This document shows, piece by piece, positions 40,830-53,569 of a stretch of 64,000 bases of DNA (within the stretch, counting starts at the first letter, position 1; each line of letters opens with the position of its first letter). The position numbers and the translations under genes are program-made. The notes under the pieces are model-generated. The model was given only the letters and a program-made list of their open reading frames with translations, was not told the DNA's origin and made no database searches. The DNA is from Candidula unifasciata. Lineage: Eukaryota > Mollusca > Gastropoda > Stylommatophora > Geomitridae. The stretch covers positions 1-64,000 of the forward strand of contig CAJHNH020000794.1 of NCBI GenBank assembly GCA_905116865.2, given 5' to 3'.

Positions 40830-42600
40830 TAGTTTCTTTGAATGTAGTATATTCTTGAGTAAAAAGCAGTAGGTGATTAGTAAACAGATTAAATATTACA
40901 GACAGGCAGTCAAGTGACAAAGATAATGTATGAGTTAATGTCTTCGAAGAGCTTTGTGGAAGTAATTGTAGTGAAGATAGAGTTAAACACATTTTTTTAC
41001 AATACATAATATATTAGAGAGCAATGAGTGATAGGGCATACTACGTTACAATGAGAGAAATGTAATGGTTAAAAAAGAAATAATACAGACAGGGCACATT
41101 TAAATAGGAAAAGTCGATCATTTTCTATTAAGAGAAGCAAGAAGATTAAAGATAAATTAGCAGCCTAATAATGTGTAATAAACAATAATAATAGCCGTAT
41201 AATTATGCTATATGTGACAGATTCTTCTTCTTCTTCGCGTTCACCAGCTGTACACTCTGGTGGAAAGTTCTATATGTTCGTCCACTTCTGAACTGCAGTC
41301 CTGCTCCAGAACCTGAGTGTTGCGTGTGCATCAGTTTTCACAGATCTGATTCACTTGAATGCAGACTGTGATAAATTATTTGTTTGTTGTGTGTTATGAA
41401 AAATCATGCTATGAAGGATGTGAGTGAAGCGAAAAGACATGTTGCAGACAGGAGAAGAGTTATTGTGTAATTTTTCGCTTTTTATTCATGTGTATTAACT
41501 TGTTGTTTTGACAGGCAGCCCTATTCTTGTATAAGGAAAAGTTTACTTTTTGCAACACAAAACTTCAGAACCCTTGGTTGAAACATGTAAAACTGTCTAT
41601 GTGTTTATATATCTACGCTGCAAGAGGTGTGAAAATTTAGAATTCTAGTCCACCGTCGAATAGGTCATGAAAACAGCAACACAGAGCCAGCGTAGAGGAA
41701 AGATAAACAACATCGTTTGTTTTTGTTAATGACAAGAGAAGAATGCAGGCAGACATTGTTGCAATGATATTTTGTAATAATTAATTTGTGAAGCGTTTAG
41801 ATGTAGGGCTTAATGGATATATTTAGTCTATGCCAGTAGACATTTGATGTAGCATGAGATATCCTTAGATCGCCTTTACCTTCCAAAAAATTTCCCTGTC
41901 CATCGTCAGAAAAGAGGTGAAAGAGAAAGGCAAGAGATTTTTTTTGTTTTTGTTTCATTTAAACCCAGCCCATCCAAATCCTGGTGTTATAATGGTTGTG
42001 ACAATACGCTCGGTGACTTCAGAATGTCTTTCCTTAACCTACTTTTATTCCTTTGTGTTTCGAAGTAGACAGAGATAAATGGATTTGGGTACATCCTTAA
42101 TCTAAGTAGGCGACCTGAACAAACATTTAATTCTTCTGGACTGTTGGTGAATTTCCAACACTAAAACTTTTCCCCAGACTTTAAGTGTCAACGCACAGAG
42201 ATAAGACTGGCCAAGCTTAGACTTACTGTCTGCAGATTTGCACACCATCTGTTGGTGTCAGATATTTATCTCCTAGGCAGACCATTAGGAGCAGATAACT
42301 ACGGCTAATTGTGTTTAATTTCCCCTGAGGTTACCTAACTCGAAGGCAAGTCAGACAGTTCCTATTGACATGGTGAGCCAAAAGTGCTGGCAGTTAAATT
42401 GACATGGTCGAGTGGAGTTCTTAGCAAACCACTTGACAGGTGAAGTAGACTGGAGGTGTGACTTGTCCTATTTGCTCTGGTCAGATGAATTGACCAGGAG
42501 ATCCTAGCGTGGGAATTTAAACAAGTGTTGTACAGCCCTGACTGACAGCGAATAAACTTACCCACAGGGGAGGAGCTGTGATTTCCTTGAATTAGAATGG
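40830..42600. other. No gene recognised; one dispersed repeat copy
   Basis: 41220-41370 repeats parts of 12175-12460 (CTGGTGGAAAGTTCT, GCAGACTGT). The rest is AT-rich with no recognised exon. Confidence 0.4.
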
Positions 42601-42635
42601 TTTTAGGCGTAATGTAGGAGGAGCTTAATAAAAGT

Positions 42636-42749
42636 TATATAGGGGTGAACTCTAGAACTTGGAAATGAGACTCTGTCCAGCACATGCCATCTGTTGGGCT
42701 TAACCTAAGCTTGAGACAGAACTTTTGGCATTGTGGTATCATTCTCCAG
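42636..42749 (+). promoter_or_regulatory. Possible promoter and non-coding first exon
   Basis: TATATAG (42636-42642) is followed, about 110 bp later, by a strong splice donor CTCCAG|GTAAGA (GT at 42750). This could be a first exon of an unseen plus-strand transcript. No acceptor or coding exon was recognised downstream. Confidence 0.2.
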
Positions 42750-42759
42750 GTAAGAAAAA

Positions 42760-44330
42760 CTAGTTTGAAAATCTTAATTTCCTGATAGAAATCTAACTGT
42801 CTTTTTGCTCAAGTGTGTGTCTTCATCACTTTGTAATACTCCTAGGCGGACATTTCTCCCTTCTCGTAGGGCACTGTCACATTGCTTTATTTCCTATTTG
42901 ATAGTGTCATGAATGTTTTTTCGTGCACATGTGTTTCAATGTTGTAAACCCTAAATGTTGATGTTACCATTGAAATTTAATGAACTATCATGTTTTTGAA
43001 ATCACAAGCGTGAAGATAACTTTGGCAATCTTTTCACGTGTGGTTAATGTGAATCTGTATTACATACAGCTAACACACTGAAATGTGTTTAACTCCCGAG
43101 AGGCTAATGCGGAAATTGATCCCGGAGAGTAAATCCATGAGATTTGTTATTTGATTCGCCCCAGAACTATTGTCAGCATTCTAGGCGCGTCCATTGTTCC
43201 AAGCATAGGTTCCAGAACTTGGTCTGTCTGACTGATTGTCATTTTGAGTCTGTACGAGAGATGGCATCTGACGTAGAAGACTTGACTATCATTACAGGAC
43301 TTGTGTAGAGGAAGGCAGAAGATGTAACAGTTGGAATGTGAGATATAAGACCTTCCAAATTGGACAGGAGTGAATGTGAAAATGAGGGAGATATGAAATG
43401 TTTTACTTAAATAAACATGTTTGATGTTTTTATAATATACATGCTTAGTGTACATCTATAGCAGATACTACAGATATGCGCTTGTTTCTTTATCACAGTT
43501 CCCACATTGGGCAGGGACTGGTAGGCCTCCATTATTTGCCGACCGTCCGAGTTTAACGACCTGCATGAAAGCAGTGAGGACGACAAACTGGAAAAGATAG
43601 GCAGGGTCTCAAGCCGAGAACTGTCCGACGGTGAATTCTCCTACTTGGAGCTAAGTTATGTACAACTTTAATGTCATTTATAACATCACCTCAACTCTAC
43701 TAGCCTAAACAAGTTCATTTTATTTTAGTCAGATTTATTAAATAAATCTTTTTCATGTTGTTACGAAATAGTTGAGTAAATTGTGTACTTAGGTTCAAGT
43801 GTCTTTGTGCATATTAGTTTACTTCAGCTAACAAATACTTAAATCACTTGATGGGGGCTTTTAAGTTACGCCAGGAGAGGAGAAAAGTCGGTGGGGTTAA
43901 CTGTGTATCTGGATTATATAACAGTGGGTTTATCCTGATATCTATCTATCCCTTCTCCTACTCCTGTGGATACAAGTACAGCAACTTTCATTTCATGGAA
44001 CGAGCCACTCGCTGTTTTCTTGGCTATCCAAGACTGTTTAGGATCAACATAGCTTAGATAATTGTCCAGTTTCTCACGTGGGTGGGCATTGTTTAGGTTC
44101 AAACCCACACCCTCACTATATCCGTGTATTTACCCACGTGGACGCGCGACAATGGTCAACATATAGAGACAAAAAGATAAGAAATGATGAGGTATTATAA
44201 GACATGTTATGTTCTGTTATGTCATTTCTCTGTTTAAATGCAAATTATTGCAAATGTTACGAAGTTTACCGTGCATTATGTTACTGTGTAAAATATACGG
44301 AGATATATACGATAAACAAATAGCAGATGT
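42760..44330. other. No recognised feature
   Basis: No gene, array or element was recognised apart from the SINE-like sequence that follows. Confidence 0.4.
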
Positions 44331-44334
44331 CCAG

Positions 44335-44430
44335 ACACTTTTGAAACAAGTGAGGATTCGAACCCAAGACATTTGTACCGTTAAGCAGACAGCTCTTACT
44401 ACCGCATGTGACAGGAAGTTGCCAGCATAA
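44335..44430 (-). mobile_element. tRNA-like SINE head, minus strand
   Basis: On the minus strand GGTAGTAAGAGCTGTCTGCT (A-box-like) and CTTGGGTTCGAATCCTCAC (perfect B box GGTTCGAATCC). The stems do not complete a tRNA cloverleaf, so I call it a SINE head. Confidence 0.5.
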
Positions 44431-44839
44431 ACTGCAACGTTGTTCTCTCGTGCTGAGGTAAACAAAACAGAGACACTGTGAATTGTTTTGATATGCCAGA
44501 AGTTGGGACCGCTGGAGACTGGTACTAACTAGCTAAAGTCAACAATGAAGTAGTGATTACACCGGGAGAAGGGACACATCTGTTGACAGACTGTTTTAAG
44601 ATGCGGAAGGTAGGATGGCGTTGTAAGAGTTGTAAATGAAAACATTTAATGCCTGGTACCAGAGAAAACTAAGTGACATAAGTCAGAGTAAACTTGCAGG
44701 TGGCTATAACAGAATTTTATGTTGCAGTCAGAGGCATCGAAACTGAACAGGCAGAAGTGTATCTTAAATGAGGAATCTGTTTTAGGAGATGTAAATGAAT
44801 GATTTAAAAAAAATTTAAACTGTGTTTGTACACACACTT

Positions 44840-47325
44840 TTTAATATGCATGATATGATAGGTTATGAAGAAATTATGGGGAGACATGGTCTAGGAGTAA
44901 TGAATGAAAATGGAGAATTGTTCACAAATGTTTGTGCAGGTAACCAGTATGTTATTGGTGGAAGTATTTTTGCCCATAAAAGAATACACAAGGCAACATG
45001 GGAATCACCAGACCATAAGACAATTAATCAAATTGACCACATATGTATTAACAAAATGTTTAGATCATCCCTTTACGATGTTAAGGCATTCAGAGGTGCC
45101 GATGTATTTACTGACCATTTCCTGGTGATAAGTAAAATCAAGTTGAAACTAAAAAGATATATAACATCTTATAATCATAGAAACCAATTTAATGTAGGCT
45201 TTCTCAGAGATAAAGAAATTAGGGAACAGTTCTCAGTTACGGTCTCTAATAAGTACCAGGTGTTGCAGCAGTTAGCTGAAGATGTCAACACAGAAGTCTG
45301 CTGGGATCCGATCAAAGGAATCTGGAATGAATCTTGCGTAGAAGTTCTTGGCAAGAAAGAAAACATAAAGCATGGATAACACCAGAAACCATTAAACTGA
45401 TTGAATATAGGAAAAGTAAAAAGGTAGAATTAAACAATAGCAAAACTAAGGCTGCTAAAGCTAGAGCTCAGGAGAATTACACAGAAGCCAACAAGGAAGT
45501 TAGGAGTCATATAAGGGCAGATAAAGTGAAATATCTAAATGATCTAGCACAAGAAGCGGAGACAGCAGCAGCAAAAGGAAACCTCAGAGAACTTTACAGT
45601 AACACAAGAAAATTAGTAGGTAAATATAGTCAGCCAACTGGATAATCAAAAATAGTCAAGGAAAGGTACTTACTAACACTAAAGATGAAATAAAAAGATG
45701 GGTTGAATATTTTGAAATGCTTCTAAATAGACCAGGCCCAGAGGTTCCCCCAGATATCCAGCCTTTAGAAATGGAACTGGATATCAACTGTGAGATACCA
45801 TCCAAAGAGGAAATTGGAAAAGCTATAAATTTTTTCAAGGAAGGAAAGGCGTCAGTCCCAGATGGTATCCCAGCTGAAGCCATCAGGACCAACATAAACA
45901 CATCAACAGAATTGCTACATAGATTATTCAGTAAAGTCTGGGAGACCGAAGAAATACCAACAGACTGGAAAGAAGGATATCTTGTGAAACTGCCCAAAAA
46001 AGGTGATCTACAGGGGTGTGAAAACTATAGAGGAATTATGTTGCTGTCAGTTCCTGGAAAAATATCAAGTAGAATTATTTTGGAAAGATTAAAAGATGCT
46101 ATTGATAAAATGCTAAGAGATGAGCAGGCAGGTTTTCGGCCAAACAGATCCTGTACTGATCAGATAGCCACATTACGTATTTTAATAGAGCAAAGCATTG
46201 AACTGAACTCACCACTTAACATTGGATTTATAGACTATGAAAAAGCATTTGACAGCATTGATAGGGAATCTCTCTGGAAATTGATGGGGCACTATGGAAT
46301 CCCACAGAAAATTATCAACTTAGTAAAAGCAACATATAAAGACATGAAATGTCGAGTTCTTCATAAGGGAAAGCTAACATTTGAAATAAAAACAGGTGTG
46401 CGACAGGGATGTCTTTTGTCGCCTCTCTTATTTTTACTGGCTATAGACTGGACTATGAAAACAGTAACTGCTAACACCAAGAATGGAATTCAGTGGACCC
46501 CTACAAAACAGCTTGATGACCTGGACTTCGCTGATAATATTGCTCTTCTGTCCCATTCACGGAATCAGATACAAGATAAATTAAATATACTTGATGCGAG
46601 ATCACAGCAGCTTGGTCTGAAAATCCATAAAGGAAAGACAAAGATAATGAGAATAAATCAGGCAAATAGTAATGTGGTTTCTCTTAATGGCACCACACTT
46701 CAAGACGTGGAGTCGTACACCTATTTAGGCAGTAATGTAGATAAAGATGGAGGAACTGATAGAGATATTAAAATAAGAATACAAAAGGCAAGAGGGGCTT
46801 TCATAGCACTAGGGAATTTGTGGAGGTCAAAAGAAGTTAAAAGAAATACTAAACTAAAAATTTTTAATTCTAATGTCAAATCAGTACTATTGTATGGGGC
46901 GGAAACACGGAGAACAACCAAGGCAATTACTAATAAATTACAGACATTCATTAACTGGTGCCTGCGCAGAATAGAGGGAATAAAATGGTATGATAGAATA
47001 ACTAATGTAGAACTTTGGGAGAGAACTAAACAGTCTCCAGTGGATCAGGAGGTGAGGAAAAGACGCTGGCGTTGGATAGGGCACACACTGAGAAAACAGG
47101 AGAACAGCATAACTAGAATTTCTTTGCATTGGAACCCACAGGGGCATATGAATAAAGGAAGGCCAAAAAAACACATGGAGAAGAGAGCTGGAGAATGAGG
47201 TTAGAAAGATTGGGAGGACATGGGGAGAGCTCCATGCAATGGCGAAGGATAGAACGACTTGGCGTGAGTTAGTTGAGGGCCTATGCTCCATTGGGGGATA
47301 GAAAGGCAGAAGAAGAAGAAGATAG
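44840..47325 (+). pseudogene. RTE-like LINE, 5'-truncated and inactive
   Basis: Order: the end of an apurinic endonuclease (GRHGLGVMNENGELF, QIDHICIN, FTDHFLVIS), a linker, then reverse transcriptase from 45717: [70 protein letters not shown], then the C-terminal [31 protein letters not shown] and GLCSIGG-stop at 47301. Frameshifts occur near 45360, 45640 and 47180. The catalytic FADD is FADN, so it is dead even if repaired. It ends in a short GAA run, as expected for RTE elements that end in simple repeats. The clade is inferred from the C-terminal signature. Confidence 0.85.
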
Positions 47326-47546
47326 GATAGTACTCAGAGATGGAAGATGATATACTGTGTATTCATTAGTAGTCGAAAAGGAAGAGATGTTTTTGATGTA
47401 GTGTGTACATGTATTTGATGTAATCATTTAGCACAAGAGTATGCAGTTATATCAGATATTTTGTTGTAGGGATTGAAATGACATTTATAGAGAACAGAGA
47501 ACATGAGTCATAGATATACTGGATGAAAAACATGACTTGTCACTAT

Positions 47547-47797
47547 ATGATGTGAACAAGTGGTTTGTAACCACGGGATATACGATGTGAACAAGTGGTT
47601 TGTAACCACGTGATATACGATGTGAACAAGTGGTTTGTAACCACGGGATATACGATGGGAACAAGTGGTTTGTAACCACGGGATATACGATGTGAACAAG
47701 TGGTTTGTAACCACGGGATATACGATGTGAACAAGTGGTTTGTAGCCACGGGATATACGATGTGAACAAGTGGTTTGTAACCACGGGATATACGATG
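47547..47797. repeat. 35-bp minisatellite, about 7 copies
   Basis: The unit is GTGAACAAGTGGTTTGTAAC plus CACGGGATATACGAT. Each unit contains GTGGTT-TGT-AACCAC, a perfect 6-bp hairpin stem with a 3-nt loop. Confidence 0.97.
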
Positions 47798-47799
47798 GT

Positions 47800-47890
47800 A
47801 CCCTATCCAAAAGAGAGATTCGAACCGACAGAGCTTTGGGTGGCAAAGCAAAATGAGTTTTCCACAAGGCCACCTGTTGATTTCCCAGCC
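47800..47890 (-). mobile_element. tRNA-like SINE head, minus strand
   Basis: On the minus strand AGGTGGCCTTGTGGAAAACT and CTGTCGGTTCGAATCTCTC (B box) at tRNA-like spacing. It directly adjoins the 35-bp array. Confidence 0.45.
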
Positions 47891-47899
47891 AATTTTCAG

Positions 47900-48680
47900 G
47901 AGAAACCTTGATAAGCACAATCAAGGTAAACAAACTAGACTGTGCGGAATCCATTGTTACTGTAAGCCCTGCGAGCGAAATTGCTTAATTCAGGGGCGTA
48001 GAACCAGTTCGAATCAGGAGCGTCTTACCTCTGAAATATTATGGAGTAATGAAAATGCTTGTTTCTTGTGATGATTTTTAAATATCATTGTTCAGTTATT
48101 GAATTGAATTAATGCGTGTATATGAGGTGCACTGTAAATGGGTTTATTGGATAAATAATATGAAGATGTATAATGTTGAAGTTTATGTTAATGATAATGA
48201 ACAATTTTTCTGCAACAATGATTGTTACTTTGGAGAAGGGTTGTTGAGGATCGCAACCCTTTGATATTTTTATGTTTGATGTGAAGATGTTGGTGTAGAA
48301 TTGAATTTTGTTGATGTATAATTGTACATGGCTTATGACAATTGTAAAATGGCATCTGATTATGGATATATTAGCAGCATAAAATGTTCACATTTGAGTG
48401 AACATTTTTCTTTCTTTAGGCAAGTCAGAGCACCTTTCACCTCGTTAATATACAGATAAGCAGACTCTTGAATCATTGTGTTTAACTACGGCTGGTACAA
48501 CTCACTCATACACAAACATCAGATACGTGAAACATTTCGCTGACGACAAAGACTATAAATGCTTTGTGTTGTTGGTTTTATTTGTGAATTCTGGCACCTC
48601 CCCGTTTCTCCAGATGACAGTGTTTTGTTGCGCTACATGGAAGCATGGTAATTGTGGCCCGTGCCAATGGCGTGTGTGAC
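47900..48680. other. No recognised feature
   Basis: AT-rich sequence without recognised motifs. Confidence 0.4.
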
Positions 48681-48689
48681 TAGCAAGAC

Positions 48690-50320
48690 TAACTGGTGTC
48701 AGGAAGAGGTTTCCATAATAAGTACCCTGGTTTGCCACAGGGTTCTCCATTGTCTCATATCCTCTTTAACATCTACACAGTCAAGATCACAGGAGAACAA
48801 CTGAGTGGCAGAAGATAACTCTATCACATGCGGATGACATCCTCGTGTACCGACAGGGCAGGAACAGAGATGACATTGTTCCGGATCTACGACTGGAATT
48901 AGGTCGTATTTCATCCTGGTGCAACACCTCAGGGGCATCAATTAATCCATCAAGAGCGACAGTCACCTGGTTCTCATTAAATAATCACCTTTCCAAAACA
49001 CAAATGCCGATAGTAAAACTCTGTGGCGCTGACGTGGAGAGATCTGATCCCATGAAATACTTGCGTATAACATATGACAGATGCTTAGCATTTAAAAAAC
49101 ACGTAGACCACATTATAACCAAAGCCAAGAAAGGTCTCTTCGCAATAAAAGTCATGGGAGCTGCAAACTTTGAGCAACAGCTAATTGTAATGTTTACCAT
49201 GAGCTAGTTATCTCCACCATTGAACATGCCTTGGCCATCATGACACTCAGCACCACACAGATGAACAGACTGGAAAACAATGAAAACGAGGCAATGCGCA
49301 TTATTCTTGGATGCACTAGAGACACCTCCTGTAAATCCATGCGATACCTCTTGTGTTTCCCCACAATGGAAAACAGAATCAAGCTGTCCAGGGCCGCTTC
49401 TTTCCTTGGTGAAGTCAGGCCCATGACACCCAGTACACGAGGAATTATTCAAGCAAAAAAAAAGAGTAGACTGAAACGAGGCAAATCCTGGATGGGTGGC
49501 GCTGAGGACGCCATCAAACATGTTTGTGGCCTTACTGACATTAATTTTGGATTGAATGGATGCCCATGCCTCTTGCTCCAAACATTGACGTTACAATTCA
49601 TATCACACTTGATGGAAGCTGTAGAGAGCAGATTCCTGGCATTATTGACACTTTAGTCAGAACACTGATTGATGAAAACACAGATGAAGGTGATGCTGTA
49701 GTTTACACAGATGGGTCAGTCATTAGGGGCAAGCGAAGAGCATGGGCCTTTACGGTAAGCTCAAGGGGGATAACCATCAAAGAAATTAATGGTTTCTTTG
49801 CTGTTACAGCTAGAGCTTTACAGTGTACACCATGGCTGTAACAAGGGCATCAGCATGGCTTGGTACTCAAGAGTTGAAACACGTGTGCATACTTGCTGAC
49901 TCAATTAATGTCCTTAAAATTATTCAAACTGGTTTTATCAGGCAAGAATGGATCGTTAAAGTAAGCTTTAGCCTTCACTTTTATGCCAGCCTATGCAGGT
50001 GTTCAAAAGAACGAGAGTGCAGATTATCTTGATGACACTACCGTTGCAGGGGCTGGTCCAGTATTGGACAGAAGTGAGGTTATCAATGCCATGCGCACCA
50101 CTTACCGTGACGACAAGCACGCCAAAGGAAATGACCCCGTAACCCTGTCTATGCTGGAGGACATGGGGGTACAGCCTGAAGCTGCAAGAAATGAACATTT
50201 CACTAAGGGCATATGACCAACACAGAACAGGCATCATCAGTCGTTTTACACTTGTGGTGCTTTTGAGGAGGAGATCGGAGCACCTATGGATCTGTCCGGA
50301 GTGTTGTAATGATAATCATT
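48690..50320 (+). pseudogene. I-clade (nimbus-like) LINE with RNase H, broken
   Basis: Frames on the plus strand give the end of a reverse transcriptase (SHADD region near 48830, then GRISSWCNTSGASINPSR, KYLRITYDRCLAFKKHV, NNENEAMRIILGCTRDTSC), then an RNase H domain ([45 protein letters not shown]) and the cysteine-bearing end (SEHLWICPECCNDNHY). RT plus RNase H marks the I superfamily; nimbus of Biomphalaria is the snail example I have in mind. Many stops and frameshifts are present and the 5' part is missing. Confidence 0.8.
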
Positions 50321-50389
50321 ATTGAACCCTAATCACTGATTCCATAATTAGTGTAGATTTCTGGACAACGGAGAAAGTCCTTCCCTTTA

Positions 50390-50565
50390 TAGCACAAAGC
50401 CCGGGCAGTGTTGTAGAGTCCATGTTTTGCCCATGCAATACGATCCTTCGCTCGGCTTGCTTTGTTAACTTGGTAGAAAAAGTAACACCGATATGTTCAG
50501 AACAAAGGATACCGCAAAAGCTGCTGGATCAGAAGAGAATGTTCTGCCAGTCCGCTTATCGCAGC
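50390..50565. repeat. Single-copy form of the 28-kb repeat
   Basis: GGGCAGTGTTGTAG, TGCCCATG, then GAAAAAGTAACACCGATATG and AACAAAGGATACCGCAAAAG align with 27925-28340, where this unit is tandemly amplified. Confidence 0.6.
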
Positions 50566-50569
50566 TTTC

Positions 50570-51580
50570 CTCTTAGACCAACTTCCAGCCCTATTTAATG
50601 GTCTGGTAGTCACGCCATATAATTTGTTTTCAGATTGCGTTTCTTCGGATTACAATAATACTGTTAGTCTCTTCTGTCAGAAACCGTTGACACAAGTAGG
50701 ATGTCAGGTTTAGTAAAAATTGGGCATTACCTGTGAACAGGCAGCACATATTCACTTGTTCATTCGGTAGCTCAGCAATATCTGACGAGGATTCGACTAT
50801 AATTATATTTATGTATAGTTATTTTACAACATAATTGTCATAATGAAGTGACATTAGTAGGTTTTATACTCACATACAAATTGGAACTCGCTGAAACTGC
50901 TCTCCTAATAGTCCAGATGGAGAAATATGACCATCCTGGATTGGCTCGTATACATACACAGCTAGCTTATTCACAGTTCCCAGGAGGTTATTATTTTTCA
51001 CAACTGTTTTTTAGCTGAATAATCTTTCCTCAGATTGCCTAAGTCAGTTATTACCCCCAGATGACTTTGTTTCGATTTCTTATCGAGTAAATAAATAAAC
51101 ACACAGCATAGTTTACGAAACAACCAGTTTAAAAAAGGGACTATGTGGTTCATTGGACATAAGTGCTACACCGATATATGAATAAACCAGTCACTATGAT
51201 CATGAGTCGCCACTCAGTGGGTAATGTGGTCAACATAAGGCACAAGATATGATAGCCTCAAGACAATACTCATATGCTACTTTGTAACGAGTTAAGCATA
51301 GTCAGGAAAGTAACTGGTGCTTGCTTGCCTGTACATCACACAAGCGACGAACACCGGGTGACACAAAGTGCCACCACGAGGATGAGGATCACGCGTGGAG
51401 AGATCCCAGAAACCCCTGTGTGCCATTATGGGGACATTCGTGTCCCAGCTATATTCAGGGCACCCGGCCAAAGACCGGGTGGGGATTCCAATAACGAAAA
51501 ATTGCAACCCACAAAAAGGACGACTTGCAATATGAGGTGTGCTTGAACATTTAGAAGGACTCACAGCAGAGGCTCACACT
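50570..51580. other. No recognised feature
   Basis: No gene or element was recognised. The 90-codon frames at 51274-51564 have no motif that I can place. Confidence 0.35.
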
Positions 51581-51584
51581 GTGT

Positions 51585-53556
51585 CCAGGTATATACGTCG
51601 TGTCCAGGTATGTATGTCGTGTCCAGGTATATACGTCGTGTCCAGGTATATACGTCGTGTCCAGGTATGTACGTCGTGTCCAGGTATGTATGTCGTGTCC
51701 AGGTATATACGTCGTGTCCAGGTATGTACGTCGTGTCCAGGTATGTACGTCGTGTCCAGGTATATACGTCGTGTCCAGGTATATACGTCGTGTCCAGGTA
51801 TGTATGTCGTGTCCAGGTATATACGTCGTGTCCAGGTATGTATGTCGTGTCCATGTATGTATGTCGTGTCCAGGTATGTACGTCGTGTCCAGGTATATAC
51901 GTCGTGTCCAGGTATATATGTCGTGTCCAGGTATGTATGTCGTGTCCAGGTATATACGTCGTGTCCAGGTATGTATGTCGTGTCCAGTTATATACGTCGT
52001 GTCCAGGTATGTACGTCGTGTCCAGGTATATACGTCGTGTCCAGGTATGTATGTCGTGTCCAGGTATGTATGTCGTGTCCAGGTATATACGTCGTGTCCA
52101 GGTATGTATGTCGTGTCCAGTTATATACGTCGTGTCCAGGTATATACGTCGTGTCCAGGTATGTACGTCGTGTCCAGGTATATACGTCGTGTCCAGGTAT
52201 GTATGTCGTGTCCAGGTATGTACGTCGTGTCCAGGTATATACGTCGTGTCCATGTATGTATGTCGTGTCCAGGTATATACGTCGTGTCCAGGTATGTATG
52301 TCGTGTCCAGCTATGTATGTCGTGTCCATGTATGTATGTCGTGTCCAGTTATATACGTCGTGCCCATGTATATACGTCGTGTCCAGGTATATACGTCGTG
52401 TCCAGGTATATACGTCGTGTCCAGGTATGTATGTCGTGTCCAGGTATATACGTCGTTTCCAGGTATGTATGTCGTGTCCAGGTATATACGTCGTGTCCAG
52501 GTATGTATGTCGTGTCCAGCTATGTATGTCGTGTCCATGTATGTATGTCGTGTCCAGTTATATACGTCGTGTCCATGTATATACGTCGTGTCCAGGTATA
52601 TACGTCGTGTCCAGGTATATACGTCGTGTCCAGGTATATACGTCGTGTCTATGTATGTATGTCGTGTCCAGGTATATCCGTCGTGTCCAGGTATGTACGT
52701 CGTGTTCAGGTATGTACGTCGTGTCCAGCTGTGTACGTCGTGTCCAGGTATGTACGTCGTGTCCAGGTATATCCATCGTGTCCAGGTATGTACGTCGCGT
52801 CCAGGTATATACGTCGTGTTCAGGTATGTACGTCGTGTCCAGCTGTGTACGTCGTGTCCAGCTATGTACGTCGTGTCCAGGTATGTACGTCGTGTCCAGC
52901 TATGTATGTCGTGTCCAGGTATATACGTCGTGTCCAGGTATGTACGTCGTCCAGGTATATCCGTCGTGTCCAGGTATGTACGTGGCATCCAGGTATATAC
53001 GTCGTGTCCAACTATGTACGTCGTGTCCAGCTATGTACGTCGTGTCCAGGTATGTACGTCGTGTCCAGCTATGTATGTCGTGTCCAGGTATATACGTCGT
53101 GTCCAGGTATGTACGTCGTGTCCAGGTATATCCGTCGTGTCCAGGTATGTACGTCGCGTCCAGGTATATACGTCGTGTCCAACTATGTACGTCGTGTCCA
53201 GCTATGTACGTCGTGTCCAGCTATGTACGTCGTGTCCAGGTATATAGGTCGTGTCCAGGTATATACGTCGTGTCCAGGTATATATGTCGTGTCCAGGTAT
53301 ATAGGTCGTGTCCAGGTATATACGTCGTGTCCAGGTATATACGTCGTGTCCAGGTATATAGGTCGTGTCCAAGTATATACGTCGTGTCCAGGTGTATACG
53401 TCGTGTCCAGGTATATACCTCGTGTCCAGGTATATACGTCGTGTCCAGGTTTGTACGTCGTGTCCAGCTATGTACGTCGTGTCCAAGTATGTACTTCGTG
53501 TCCAGGTATGTACGTCGTGTCCAGGTATGTACGTCGTGTCCAGATATGTACGTCAT
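51585..53556. repeat. 19-bp minisatellite, about 103 copies
   Basis: The unit is GTCCAGGTATATACGTCGT with GTATGTACG and GTATGTATG variants. It is the longest array in the window. Because 19 is not a multiple of three and the unit lacks stops in most frames, it creates three overlapping frames of over 500 codons; these are artefacts. Confidence 0.98.
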
Positions 53557-53569
53557 TGTATCAAGATAA

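Noticed and set aside
44335..44430. A tRNA gene on the minus strand
   Set aside because: A good B box and A box, but the acceptor and anticodon stems do not pair. Better read as a SINE head. The same applies to 2040, 15885, 18120, 25290 and 47800.
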